DNA of 64,000 bases from Sipunculus nudus (lineage: Eukaryota > Annelida > Sipuncula > Golfingiida > Sipunculidae), in assembly GCA_026874595.1 (NCBI GenBank), contig CM049318.1, positions 49,072,750 to 49,136,749 on the forward strand, written 5' to 3'. Each line of letters begins with the position of its first letter. Within the stretch, counting starts at the first letter, position 1. Shown in pieces: positions 46,891 to 58,770 of the stretch. Under the pieces are notes generated by a model. The model was not told where the DNA came from. It ran no database searches and was given only the letters and a program-made list of their open reading frames with translations. The position numbers and the translations under genes are program-made.

Positions 46891-47454
46891 GCACAAGTCA
46901 TCTCAACTAAAAACGCCCAGTCAGAGGTTCACCTCGTGCAGAGATAGTACAAATAAAGACATTGGCCAGATCTGATCCTCATAACCTGATTAATTTATCC
47001 ACAAGATACCCCTCGCCTGTAGCCAAATCTTCTACATTCTGATTATTAAAGTCACTTGGCAGTAAACTTCAAATGGTAATAATTATGATAAAAATAATAG
47101 CAGAGGAACAAAACGTTGCTCAAAATATATTGCCTTTATATTCTTTCCATGATCTGAAGCAATCATGCACCAACAAGCATGAATGACTATATTTAATTAA
47201 GCAGATTACTTTTTGTAAAAGTAATCATTGGATCATCATATTAACTTCTGTTATGAGGCATAATCAGTCATTTATCCTGGACTGATTTCATAAATGTCAT
47301 GCACACACACTTTTCTCATATATTAAAAGATTTTCAAGTACATGTATTTACAGTTTTGGTTTGCATTAAGTGATGACAGCTTTTGTTTCATTCTTGTATA
47401 TATAAGTATACTTTTTCAGAGAAGAAAAGTTGCTATGTCAAATTAAAAACAAAA

Positions 47455-48210
47455 CATTTTATTATTTAAACCCACTTGCTTTACCATTTTTTGGCCTACC
47501 TAACTTAGAACATTATACATTTTCATCTTGTAAATCAATTTACTTTACATGTGTTAGCCTAAATAGAACTAACTTGGAATATTACACATTTTCATCATGC
47601 AAACCCAATTACTTTACCATTTTTTTAGCAACCTAACTTAGAACCTTATACAGTTTAATCATGTTAACCCACTTACTTGACAAATTTTTGGGCAACCAAA
47701 CATTGAACCTTGTATATTTTTATCAATTTTAACCCAATTACTTTACCATTTTGTTGGTCTTAGAACTAACTGAGAACATTATAGATTTTCATCTTGTGAA
47801 CCCACTTACTTTATATGTTTTAGCTTTAGAACTAACTTAGAACTTTATATATTTTCATCATGTAAACCAAATTACTTTTCCATTTTTTTCGCTATCAAAT
47901 TTAGAACCTTTTAATCAGGTTAACCCACTTGCTTTACAATTTTTTGGACAACCAAACTTGGGACCTCATACATTTTTATCATGTTAGCCCAATTACTTTA
48001 CCATTTTTTGGTCTTAGAACTAACTTAGAACCTTATACATTTTTTTTCATGTAAACCCGATTACTTAACTTTCCTGCCCTACCTAACTTAGAACATGTAT
48101 ATTAGATATTTTTATCATGTAATCCCACTTACTTCACCATTTTTTGGCTTAGGGAATTTAGAAAACTGTAAATTTTTATACCACTTACTTTACCATCTTT
48201 TGGCCTAACA
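47455..48210. repeat. ~65-bp AT-rich minisatellite, about 12 diverged units
   Basis: Units of the form CTTAGAACCTTATACATTTT, then TCATGTAAACCCACTTACTT and TACCATTTTTTGGCC, 57-69 bp long, with noticeable divergence between copies. Confidence 0.9.
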
Positions 48211-49311
48211 AAAACACATATATGTACAAACAAACACTCACAAACACATACTCATTTGTACCCATTTAATGTTTGACTAGAAAAAGTAATTAAGAAAACT
48301 GTTTTAAATTAACATGAAAGTTTTACTGTAACAATATATAATGGAAAGGTCTGTCACTTAAATTTACATCTTAACAGCCAAATAAACATTCATCTGAACA
48401 TGTTTCTTCATCACAATAACACAAATAACAGCAGGTTTTTAACAACCATCTCCACACCTACCAGTTACCAATATCTCTAATTCTGACTATACTGACTCTA
48501 GTTTTTACAAAAAATAAATTAATCAATAATTACCTTCAATCTTCTTAATTTAATTTTAATGAGACACAAAGGTTTGTGAACATCAGTCTTTAGACAGCAT
48601 TTCTTTCTTTCTTTATTTATCTGATTTTTTATTTTTGTCCTGTGGAAAAAGTAGCGATTTAGTACCATAAATCACCAACAGGGGTCAGCAGAAAGTCACT
48701 AGGATCCAGGAGAGGAACCAATAGAATGATATTAAATTGGATATAAAATATATTAATAGTTATTATGATAGAATTTGATAAATTTCTCCATTTCTGAGTT
48801 TTCTATAAAAATTAAACATCTGAGCCTAATTTAGAAGTAAACTTTTTGAAAACATAATACAGTATTTTTTCTTGAACTAATACTTAGCAGTAATGTATAT
48901 GTCACACAGACAAAAATATTTATAATTGGAAAAAAATGCGATATTTCAATATTAACAGATTTATATAAAAGTTTAACCCTCCCCTGCCTCAGTTATCTCC
49001 CCCCACCCTTGAACATAAATTGATGCCACTGGAAAACTGATTAAATTTTTTTTGTTTTTAAGGGAACTATACCCTCGATCAAAGAAGAGAACAGGATGGA
49101 GACAATCTCTATGACATCAATTTCTGGGATTTCTAGTGAGGTGTCACACTGCCAGGGGGGAACACTCTTACAAGACCACACTCATTAGCTCATAGTTCAG
49201 TATTCTGACCTCTACAGAGCCAGCAACGAGCTTCATTAACAAGGACAAGATGCCAAGAGAAATGTTAATGATAGTTACCAGCTATTAGTTTGGTGCTTAC
49301 AGTTGCCTAAA
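48211..49311. other. Intronic stretch, no gene seen
   Basis: AT-rich sequence without recognised features. Confidence 0.55.
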
Positions 49312-49636
49312 TCTGCCAGGAGGGTATGCGTTCATCTTCATTCGAGTGTCTTTGTGTGCGCGATGTTTGTTCACAAAATAACTCACGATCATGAACAGCA
49401 TCTCATGAATTTTTGGGGCATTTCAGGATTGGGCCAATAAAAAATCTATTGGATTTTGGTGTGGAGCTGGCACATGATCAAGATTCAGAGATTCCATCAA
49501 GAAATGTACAATCACTTAAGCACCAATGAACCAGGGAATGTGGGCTGAATCAGTAAATGCAAACACTAGGAGCATCCAACAAATTGGAACCCCCCACATG
49601 GCAGAGGCTTGCATTCCTTGGAATGCAGATTTTTTG
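49312..49636 (+). mobile_element. Helitron-like non-autonomous element, copy 4
   Basis: Starts TCTGCCAGGAGGGTATGCG and ends with the hairpin GCATTCCTTGGAATGC and AGATTTTTTG, where CTAG has changed. The body matches the copy at 9514-9841. Confidence 0.68.
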
Positions 49637-51949
49637 TTAAAAATGAAATAAGCATGGACATTAAAATGTTCATATCAAGACTGGCACCAATTCAAAAAGA
49701 AATATTCCCCCCCCCCAATAAATAACACCTAGTGGCAATATAGACATGGTAAAACAGAAAGAATAAAAAGAACTGCAGTCATACTTGGAAATAGTTAAGG
49801 TCATCAGTTTTTGAACTCCGCTGAAAACTTGACTGAAACAATAGGTGTACCAAATTTGAAGAAAAAAATGTAGCATTTCAAAAGCTATGGGGTTAACAAA
49901 AATCCTACATTTCTGCAGATTTGGCCTTGAAGATGAATGTCAAGGACACCAGGATTTGAACCCTGATAAGAATTTCTTGAAACAATAGGTTACTAAAAAT
50001 TACATATAGCATGGGGTTGACAATAATCCAGTAATTTAGCTGAATTTACCTTGCAGATCAAGGTCAAGGTTCAAACTTGTTTTAAAACTTATACCAATCA
50101 ACCCATTGATTCTTGAGTAAAAAACCTAACATTTAGGAACTATAATAGATCTATTCAAGGGCAATGTCATTCTCATAGTAGAGGTCATGACCTCATTTTT
50201 GAAAGGCTTCATCCTCTAACCATTATCCATGCATATCTATGCATGTATAAAAAGAATTGTACAATATTTTTAGTTATCTTATGTACAAGATAAAAGAAGG
50301 GAAAAACTGTCCTGAAATAAAATATCTGCCGCAGATCCTTACCTGAACTACACAGATCAGCAGCATAAGTGACTACAAACTGAGCTGTGTTCAATACGGC
50401 TAATTTAGAAACAGGATAAAGTTTCCAGCCCACTGCTTTCAGATGCATGATGACCATGGCACAGCTCCAAGTTTGAAATGAGATTGCACCCAAGGGTATC
50501 TGAGTGCTTAATCATGAGTTTGTATCAATTCATCTCGCTGGACGGATTACAAAGCATGCTGATGGATGGAAAGATGAAAGGAAGACATAAAATTAAGAGA
50601 AGACAACTGTTTCTTAAAGGAGCCAATATCTGATGTCTATTAACTAAAGATAATCCCTTGATTCTTTTATAAAAATAGGCCATAAAATGTTGATTCCAAT
50701 GCACACAGGCTGTTCATTTTCATGTTTCTAACAAAAAAATTCCAAACATATTCAACAAGCTAGGACATCTGGCTGCAGTCAGACCGACCACAGTTTTGTA
50801 AAGGGGGCTTTGCAACTAGTGACCTTTCAACTTTGGCACATGTGCAAACAACCAACATAGTTACATGGCTTTTCTGTTTGTCAACATTGGGGAATGAATG
50901 GTGACTTGCAGCTTGTATATAAACAAGCTCAATCATCCAACACGGGTGTTCTTAGATCTTTTATTTACATAAATTACCTACATATACAGTGCATTAATAG
51001 AAATTCAGAATGAGCCAGAAATCACATAAATTCTACAGAAAGGCAGGTAAATATAGCTGGCTTTAAAGTTAATTAAAGTCATTAATATGCATAAGGTTTG
51101 GTGACTATGGGGAGTGAATATTCTAGTCAGGTACTGTAGCCATGTCTACACCATCCGAATCCAAGTGCAAGACCAAGTTGAGGCTATTTGAGTTTGAGTG
51201 CATGTCCGAGTCCTTTAAATCCGAGTCCGTCCACCTTCTTCCTGTGACTGTCTAATACAAATCTCCTTAATAAAAGAAATTCAAAATGAAAATTTGAGAC
51301 TAATATCATGCGTATTTTACGTTAGTTTGCATATGCTTTTTACCTAAATGTGTAATACATTTAGTTCCTGATGCAGAGCTAAAAAGCTTTGTATATATAT
51401 TCCATGAAGTATTCCATTAGTATTTAGCACATGCATATAAGTCTTATAGTGTGTGACAGAGATTTTTATTGCATGGACTCAAGATGAACTCAGCCTGATT
51501 TCTCAAGTCCTTCTGAGTAGGAGTACAAGACCCTCAAGTCCAAGTCTGAGTCCCTTAGAAAGTGGACTCCAGTCCAGACTTAAGTCCAACATCACTGATG
51601 ATCTCACAGTATATCATGCTGTTTTCAACTTTTATACTTCAACTAAGTTTTGCAATGGACACAGGCACTGAATGAAAGACCTAGCTATGTCAGCTAACAA
51701 CGCCCATATACCAGAAACAGTGACAGAGTACACAGAACAGTTCTTGAAATTTTCCACTTTTTTTATTTCATTGAATTTTTTGTGGAAAATAATATTTTTA
51801 TTTTATTTCTTAAGATGCTACTAGGGCTCAACCAACGTGCTTTTCAAGACTGACATAAAGGTGTAAAGTATATTCTGCACAGCTCGCAAATGGACATTAT
51901 TTTGTCCTTGTTTAAATCAGTCCTTGACTGAGGAAATTACAAATAGTTA
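49637..51949. other. Intronic stretch with old dispersed repeats, no gene seen
   Basis: 49780-50160 and 55080-55400 share phrases such as GTCATCAGTTTTTGAACTC and AAAGTTATGGGGTT, an old family. No exon found. Confidence 0.5.
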
Positions 51950-52126
51950 TTATAACTAACCAGGCACTCTCAAATGGTGGCAATTTGTAGTCTACAGGGG
52001 TGGAGGAAACCAGAGAATGCACAGAAAACAACCTGCAACTACAACTCACTCTCATAGCTGCACCAGGGACCAAACCTCAGGTCACCATCAGAGAGGGCCC
52101 AGCGTTTTACCCCTGGACTGTCTAAG
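51950..52126 (-). mobile_element. tRNA-derived SINE fragment, family 3, copy 2
   Basis: On the minus strand it begins near GGGTAAAACGCTGGGCCCTC and continues with TGGTTTCCTCCACCCCTGTA, parallel to 14430-14600. Decayed. Confidence 0.5.
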
Positions 52127-52254
52127 ATTATTATCTAGGTAACGTTTGTGTCCTCTGGCATTTTGTCCCTGTGCATTGTGTCCTATGACATACCAGTATA
52201 CTATCTGTGAACAATAGACCACAGACATACTATAGTGACCCCCTAACCTGATTT

Positions 52255-52540
52255 AGTCAATGGGCATTTTGTTACTGGATATTTTGTCGATGGGTATTTT
52301 GTTACTGAAAATTTGTCCATGGGCATTTTGTTACTGGAAATTTGTCCATGGGCATTTTGTACATGGGCATTTTGTTACTGGATATTTGTCCATGAGCATT
52401 TTGTTACTGGATATTTTGTCCATGGGCATTTTGTTACTGGATATTTTGTCCATGGGCATTTTGTTACTGGACATTTGTCCATGGGTATTTTGTAACCGGA
52501 CATTTGTCCATGGGTGTTTTGTTACTTGACATTTTGTCCT
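52255..52540. repeat. 30-bp minisatellite, about nine units
   Basis: Units GGGCATTTTGTTACTGGATA plus TTTTGTCCAT (30 bp, some 29). The plus-strand frame of 89 codons is a by-product. Confidence 0.95.
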
Positions 52541-53995
52541 GATATCAGGAGGGGACTGCTGATGTTAGCAGAGCTGGCAACCAGACACTAATTATGCAGT
52601 CTTACTGGTTCTGCTGCTGGAGGACTGACTTATCTTGCTGGAGCAGCAGACCCTAGGGGCTGACTCTTGAGGCTGGCTGATTGCCGTGGCTCACTCTCTA
52701 ATTACCCCCAGGATTTGTACAGCAGAGCTGAACTAAATACAGCTACAATCAATGCAGTACATCTGATGCCCAGTGTATGTACAGAAACACTCAGCCATGG
52801 TTTTTAGCTCTGCTTAGAGGTAACATGATTTTGCCTGAATTGTCTGGTTTGTCTGTTAGCAAAGTTATACATAGATTCATATATAATTTGTGGAAGGTTT
52901 AGGGTAATACCCAAGGAATGATCCATTAAATTGTTTAGGTAATCTGGATCACTATAAAATGACTTTTTTTAAAGGATTTTTTACCATTGCAGGAAAGGGC
53001 AATTTGTTTGATCTGCCCCTAGGCAATACCACCACCATTCACTAGCATTGTAGGCAATACCACTACCATTCACTAGCACTGGGGAAACCTTTAGTGTAAT
53101 GGAAATCCAGAACCACAGTGACAAGCCAGCAACCCCGCAAGGATATCGGAACTTTACTGGTCACTATAATGAGATAATCATATTATGACAAAATGACATT
53201 AAATATTAGAAGATATTGATTCAATGTTACATGGACCCTGTAAAATTTAGATGGATCCCCTAGGGATGATGCAAATCCTATCTGACTATGTACAACAAAT
53301 TGCCTGAAAGTCTCAACTCTACAATTTTGTTGTCTACTGAAAGCAACATATAATGCTACATTTCTAGAAATGACAAAGGGTAAGTATAACTGCATTAAAT
53401 GCATGAATGAACGAATAAAGAAGGTACAGATGGAACATGAGCTGCACTGTCAATACAGACTAGGCCCAGCCAGCTCCCCAGGCAATGTAATAGTGGGTAG
53501 GTAACGTTGTTTTTAGATTATTGCCACAAATGGTAAGGAGAAATTTTGAAAAGACAGAGATGAGAAAGCTAAAAGCTGAATGATTTTTTAGATGCCTAAC
53601 ACAAAAACAAACAAGTGCAACCCAATTTTATACAGCCTGAGACCAACCATACCAAAAAATAACAAAAGCAAACACATAAACATATAGTATGTTTTGTAAA
53701 GAGTGCAAAAATTATGAATAAATCTATATAAACTAATGAACTGATATCATTTAAAGATAAATTCCAAAACAGATAACTGAGAACGCTCTGAATAACAGAG
53801 AGAACACACACAAGCCATCTGATATGATAGCAATTCACAGAATCACAATGATGGCCACACAAAACCTTGTGGTTTATTGTTCCTTTATGCTTAATACAAA
53901 AAACACAAGTTTCCAAATTACAAGGAGTTAATAGCCCAATCTGTTTAAAAGCAGGTAACTTGCCACAGTGTTCAAGCATAAACATCCTACAGTAC
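52541..53995. other. Intronic stretch, no gene seen
   Basis: No exon recognised before the dsRBD1 exon. A short duplication AGGCAATACCAC-ACCATTCACTAGCA occurs at about 53022 and 53051. Confidence 0.5.
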
Positions 53996-54095
53996 CTGAA
54001 TTCATCCACGATCGATCCAGCTCCATTGGTGCCTCCCAGCATCTGTCCCAGGACTGATAAGGCTGCATTGTGCTTGGCTTTCTTTTTACTGGGTC
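53996..54095 (-). CDS. tarbp2: TARBP2/PRKRA-like gene, exon with end of dsRBD1
   Basis: Acceptor GTATTTTCAG precedes 54095 and the donor is CAG|GTACTG at 53996/53995. Entry is phase 1 (two bases complete a Gly codon) and exit phase 2. It encodes GPSKKKAKHNAALSVLGQML, then GGTNGAGSIVDEF. G-P-S-K-K-x-A-K-H-x-A-A is the basic helix start of the first dsRBD of TARBP2/PRKRA/Loquacious proteins, which bind dsRNA and partner Dicer in small-RNA production. The five exons in the window encode 270 residues plus stop. Vertebrate relatives are about 310-370 residues, so roughly the first 80-100 residues, including the front half of dsRBD1, are missing. I searched the minus strand to 64000 without finding them. 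They probably lie beyond the window. TARBP2 and PRKRA cannot be told apart from this sequence because invertebrates usually have one ancestral-type gene. Confidence 0.92.
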
Positions 54096-57000
54096 CTGAA
54101 AATACAGCAGACATTCACATTAAAATACACAGGTAAAGACAGCTATTCACCTACCCTTTTCTTGAAAATTTGTGGGAGTTCTGCCTTTTTGTGCATTTAT
54201 ATTAATGATATCCAGGTAATTCCTGTCAAGAAAAGTTCTTAACACTGCTCTGTGTAGGATGTAAGTGCTTGTTTATCAACTTTTATCAACTGTTTGTAAA
54301 CACAGCAAATTTGACAAACAGAAAACTAATATAACCAAAGGTGGTCGGTTGTATTTGTGCTGAAGTTGAAAGGTCACCAGCTGAAAAACTCCTTTGCAAA
54401 ACTCAGGTTCATTGCTCCAAGATGTCCTTATTGAATGTGTCTGGATTATCTTGGTGGGCTCCTCACATGTTATATACACATGGATTTTTAAAAACAAGAC
54501 AAACACCCAGTGTGCAGAGGGATAAGCATTTTTTTGTCTATTTTTATACAGGTTCAAGAGATTATCTTTAGTTAAAAGACATATTGGAATGGACCCCTTT
54601 AATGAAAAAGAGGAAGAGTCTACATTTAAGGGCAATGTTTCCAACAATATAGTATTAGGAATTTGTCCATTCCCCATATACAACTCTGTTCACTTATATA
54701 TTATTGATGGTGCTGTAGTGAAAGACATGTTTTACACAGTGACAGCCACTGTTGATTGTGTTGTAAACCCTTTGATCCAGCTAATGCTGGGTTATACAAC
54801 TGGATGTTATCCAAATGGGTTTTTGGTTCTGCACATAAACGCAAGATTTAACAAAGGGCGAAATGTTTACTTGGCAATGACATTAACAGAAGGGGAAAAA
54901 TCACAATTACTCTGAGTGTACCTGATGGCTGCCTCTAGTGAATGATCACAAGTAATAGCAAATGAGTTTTACTCAAAATACAAATGTGTACAAATAAAGG
55001 TAAAAATCTTCACATAGGTTGAATTGAAAAAGAGTCTAGTCAACAATAAAATGTTCTGAATTATTCACAAATTTCCATGATCCAGGACAAGGTCACCAGT
55101 TTCTGAAATCTTCTAAGAACTTGGTTGAAACAACTGGAATATCAAATTTAAGGGAAAATTATGCAATACTTCAAAAGTTATGGGGTTCACAAGAAAATTT
55201 CTCTTTTGGAATATCTGACCTTTATGAGGAAGGTTAGGTCATGGTCATCAGTTTTTGAACTCCTCCTACATACTGGAGAAAAACAATTTAAATTTAAAAT
55301 TTCATGAACAAATTTTGAGTCATTCAAAAGTTATCGCATTCACAAGAAATGACCCAGACACTGACTATGGACCCCTACACTGACAACAGACAAAACACAA
55401 TAAGTTTTGGCTGGGGGGGGGGGGGGGGGGGGCGGCCGGACATCATTGGATCATAACAGATACTACAAGTGGTACTGCTCTAATGTCTAAAGCTGGGTTC
55501 CTCCCTAATAGTGTTGGGACAGATCATCCCGTGATTGATGATCGGTTGGCTGATGCAGACATTCAAATGACCTATCTTGCATTAATTGCTACAACTGATT
55601 ACAGAGTATTTCCACAATGGTTAGGCCTTATAATGATGGAAGGTACACTTTCATAATATTTATGCAACAAAATTTAGTTCTAACAATCTTTGTTTAATCA
55701 CAGATTAACACTTAAGTTTAATATTTACACATGGAGGCTATAGAGTTATTAAATATATCAGCCAATAGTGTAGACCTATATATCATTAGAGAGGATGTGC
55801 AGGTCTGTATTTGACCGGTAATGTTATACTTAGTTAGAGAGGTAAACCAATTTTGACTGATGACCGATCATTAAATTATAAATGATTCCCAACACTTCAA
55901 AAGGGACAATAATCAATCATCCGTTGCTGATATGCTTGTGATGATCGATCATGACCAAGGACATGATCCTACACTACTCCCTGGTGCTGCTGGGTCCCTC
56001 CCCTGATGCATAACTACAGCTACAGGGTTAATCCCAGATACAGAACATCAGCTCAGTCCTTCCCTGGTGCAGTACCAGTGCTATGTCCCTTTTATTACAG
56101 TACGCTGTTTGTAAAGCATTGTCCACAGGTTGATGGCTAACCAAGGATTGGGTGTCATTATACCATGACAACCATGACCTTCCCTTGTCTAAACCATTAG
56201 AGTACTGCCATCACAGCACTTCAACCATAACCTATCCAATCCGGTGAATTCCATAACTGAAACCAAGTCTTGATTTTGTGAACATTGCAACCAATATCTC
56301 CCCTTCACCTTTTGCCATAGTAGTAAGTTGTAGCACTGCTATCTAGATGTTCCTTCAGTGAGGGGTTAAAACCCAGTCCTTTCACAGCGGGGCAACAATG
56401 CTGACAGTCAATCTTGCACCGGGCTGTAAGTACTGAGCTGCGGCAGTTGGAACTACGTCATAACTGGGAAGCCAAACACTGTTACAGCAATGAGAGTGAC
56501 AATGTCTGGAGACTGCAGCATGGCTCCAGCTTCACATCCACAGTCACCAGAGACAACACACAGGGATAACACAGACTGGCATGCAATACACATTATCAGT
56601 CTTGAATTTATGGCTGTCAGCTTCCTGATTCAGGCATAAGTGACCCCCTGTGGTCTGCTTATGGGCTTTATTTTACAGTTTGTCTGCTTTTTTTCCATTA
56701 CAAATGACTGTAAAGGCAGATTTACTGAGAGTTTGTCCTAAAGCAGTGACATGAATATTACTCAGGCTGCACAAGTTTTATTCATATTAGTTTACAGGAC
56801 TCTTCATTTAAAGTTTTCCCCTTGCCCGGGCAAGTAAAAGTTCTAGAAAATGTTAGTACGGCAACCAAAAATTGGCCCCTACTTGACTGAATGGGCCAAT
56901 GGGTTCAACATGAACCTTTTCCCATAGGCTTTGTTCTTAACTTTAATCTTCAGTTAGTCATTTGAATTCTTGAAGAAATGAAATCACATTGATAATAACT

Positions 57001-57439
57001 CTTAACTGCCCTCTATGTTTATCCATATAAATACTACAGAGAAATATTATTTATAAGCAAACATTGGAACATGTTTATTGTTAATCATGTTTTGGTCTAA
57101 CAATAAAACATGCAACACCCATCATCATGTGGGCAAGTACAAATTCATGAAGGGCAAGTAATATCCCACTGGGTAATGTCCCACTGGGTTAGTACTGTCA
57201 TTTATGTTGTTAATGTTAATATCAAACCCTGGTCAGTTTGTGTGGCAAATGAGTAACACTAGAGAATTCAAAAAAGGGCCTAGAGGCCTATGGTCCCCAA
57301 CCCCCCCTCCCTGCCATATGTTTACCAAGGAAGGTGTTGCATCAGTAATACCCAAATTTCTGTAACCTTTTTGAGATAGTATGGGTTAATGTATGGATAA
57401 CAGATGACAGACGACGACACACCATCACATAAACTCACA
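54096..57439. other. Upstream intron, mostly repeats, no exon found
   Basis: It contains the dispersed repeat 54380-54600 (shared with 13155-13370), which explains the 135-codon minus-strand frame at 54276-54683, the old family at 55080-55400, a 20-base G run (55413-55432) and, near 56821-57190, a repeat with the palindrome CTTGCCCGGGCAAG (56821-56834). Confidence 0.55.
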
Positions 57440-58370
57440 GGTTTGCTAAAAATTATTATCATATCAAAAACTCATATCAGCCAAACACTGGTCATGGTTG
57501 TGGCCAAGAAATATGGCTGTAACATTTAAATGTAATATTTCATTAAACACAGGTGGCCCGAACTGCAGGTTTAAACTCATTCCAGTCATGTGATAAATAT
57601 GCCTACACCAAGTTTGTAATACAGGGTTAAGTGGTTCATGAGATAAAAGGTAAAATATTTTGCACCATACACAGAAACATGTTATATCAGAAAATTTTGC
57701 GATCAGAAAAATTTGAACTCCCATGGAAACATTTTTGAAATAGTTTCATTTTAAATAAAGCCTTAAATGAATTCCCCTAGCTCCAAGGAATCCTTGCATA
57801 TGATTTGAAAGCTGAAGTGTTCTTTGTTACTGATTTATCTGAAGGCATTTGAAAAAGACCATTTTGGAGTGCAGAAAGTCATTAAACAAAGGTGGCGCCA
57901 CCTGCAGATCATTATAAATTGTCAGTCATGTGCTCCATGAGTCTGTAAAATTTGGTGAAGAAAGTAGAAAGGGTCTTAGAGATATGTGCCAAAAGAATGA
58001 GGCGGGACAGACAGTCTGAAGGGAAAACAGAAATTTTGTAATCAGTAAAATTTGAACTCTGGTGGAAACATCAGTCTGATATAATTCTATTTAATAAAGT
58101 ATTCACTGAAATCCCCTAGCTCCAAGGAATCCTTGCATATGATTTGAAAGCTAAAGTGTTCTTATAGGAAAGTGAAAAAGACAGATTTGGAGGGCAGAAA
58201 ATAGTTAAACAGAGGTGGCTCCACCCACAGCTAGGTTATAATCACGTCAGTCATGTGCTTAGTAAGTGTGCTGGTAAAAGAACAGGGCGGGACAGACTAA
58301 CAGAAGGACAGACAGACAGATGCAGACCATTTAAGTAGTCCTCCCTCCTACAGAGAGGGACTAAAAATTG
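57440..58370 (+). repeat. Dispersed repeat, two tandem units, hairpin end (copy 2 of 38060-38870)
   Basis: Two units about 300 bp apart share AATTCCCCTAGCTCCAAGGA-type words. GGTGGCGCCACC is at 57891-57902. It ends in a hairpin with TAGTCC and GGACTA arms (about 58335-58368). Confidence 0.8.
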
Positions 58371-58389
58371 ATGTTCTAGTTAAAAGGTT

Positions 58390-58770
58390 GTAGCAAATAA
58401 TCTGGATCGTGAATCAGTTTACTCTGTCAACACAAGGCCACTACCGTTAATTTGCATCAGTTCGGGTTTACTGTACTCCAACTAGAAGGCCGTCTACAGC
58501 AGTTCAGCTTACTTTAGTCTGGTGGTCCCTGGTGTGTACAGGCATACCCATGTTTAGTCAGTGTGAGGCCTGTTTTGCAACCATTTGACATAGTCCTTGT
58601 GAAATTTAACTTTTTCCAGCACAGTAAATTGGATTAACAACCAGGGGTGAAATGCAAACTCATGTTCCATTGAATAAACTGATTTAGGCTTCTGTTAAGT
58701 GAACTAAAGTGTGGACTAAAATACTACATTGAGACTAAAGTAAACTGGTTTAATATAACAGGATTTAAGT
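58390..58770 (-). repeat. Dispersed repeat, inverted relative to 33730-34140
   Basis: On the minus strand the words AAGTAAGCTGAACTGCTGTA and GACAGAGTAAACTGATTCA parallel those at 34025-34120. Confidence 0.58.

Noticed and set aside
54276-54683. Minus-strand 135-codon frame
   Set aside because: It lies in a dispersed repeat also present at 13155-13370, where the frame is not kept.
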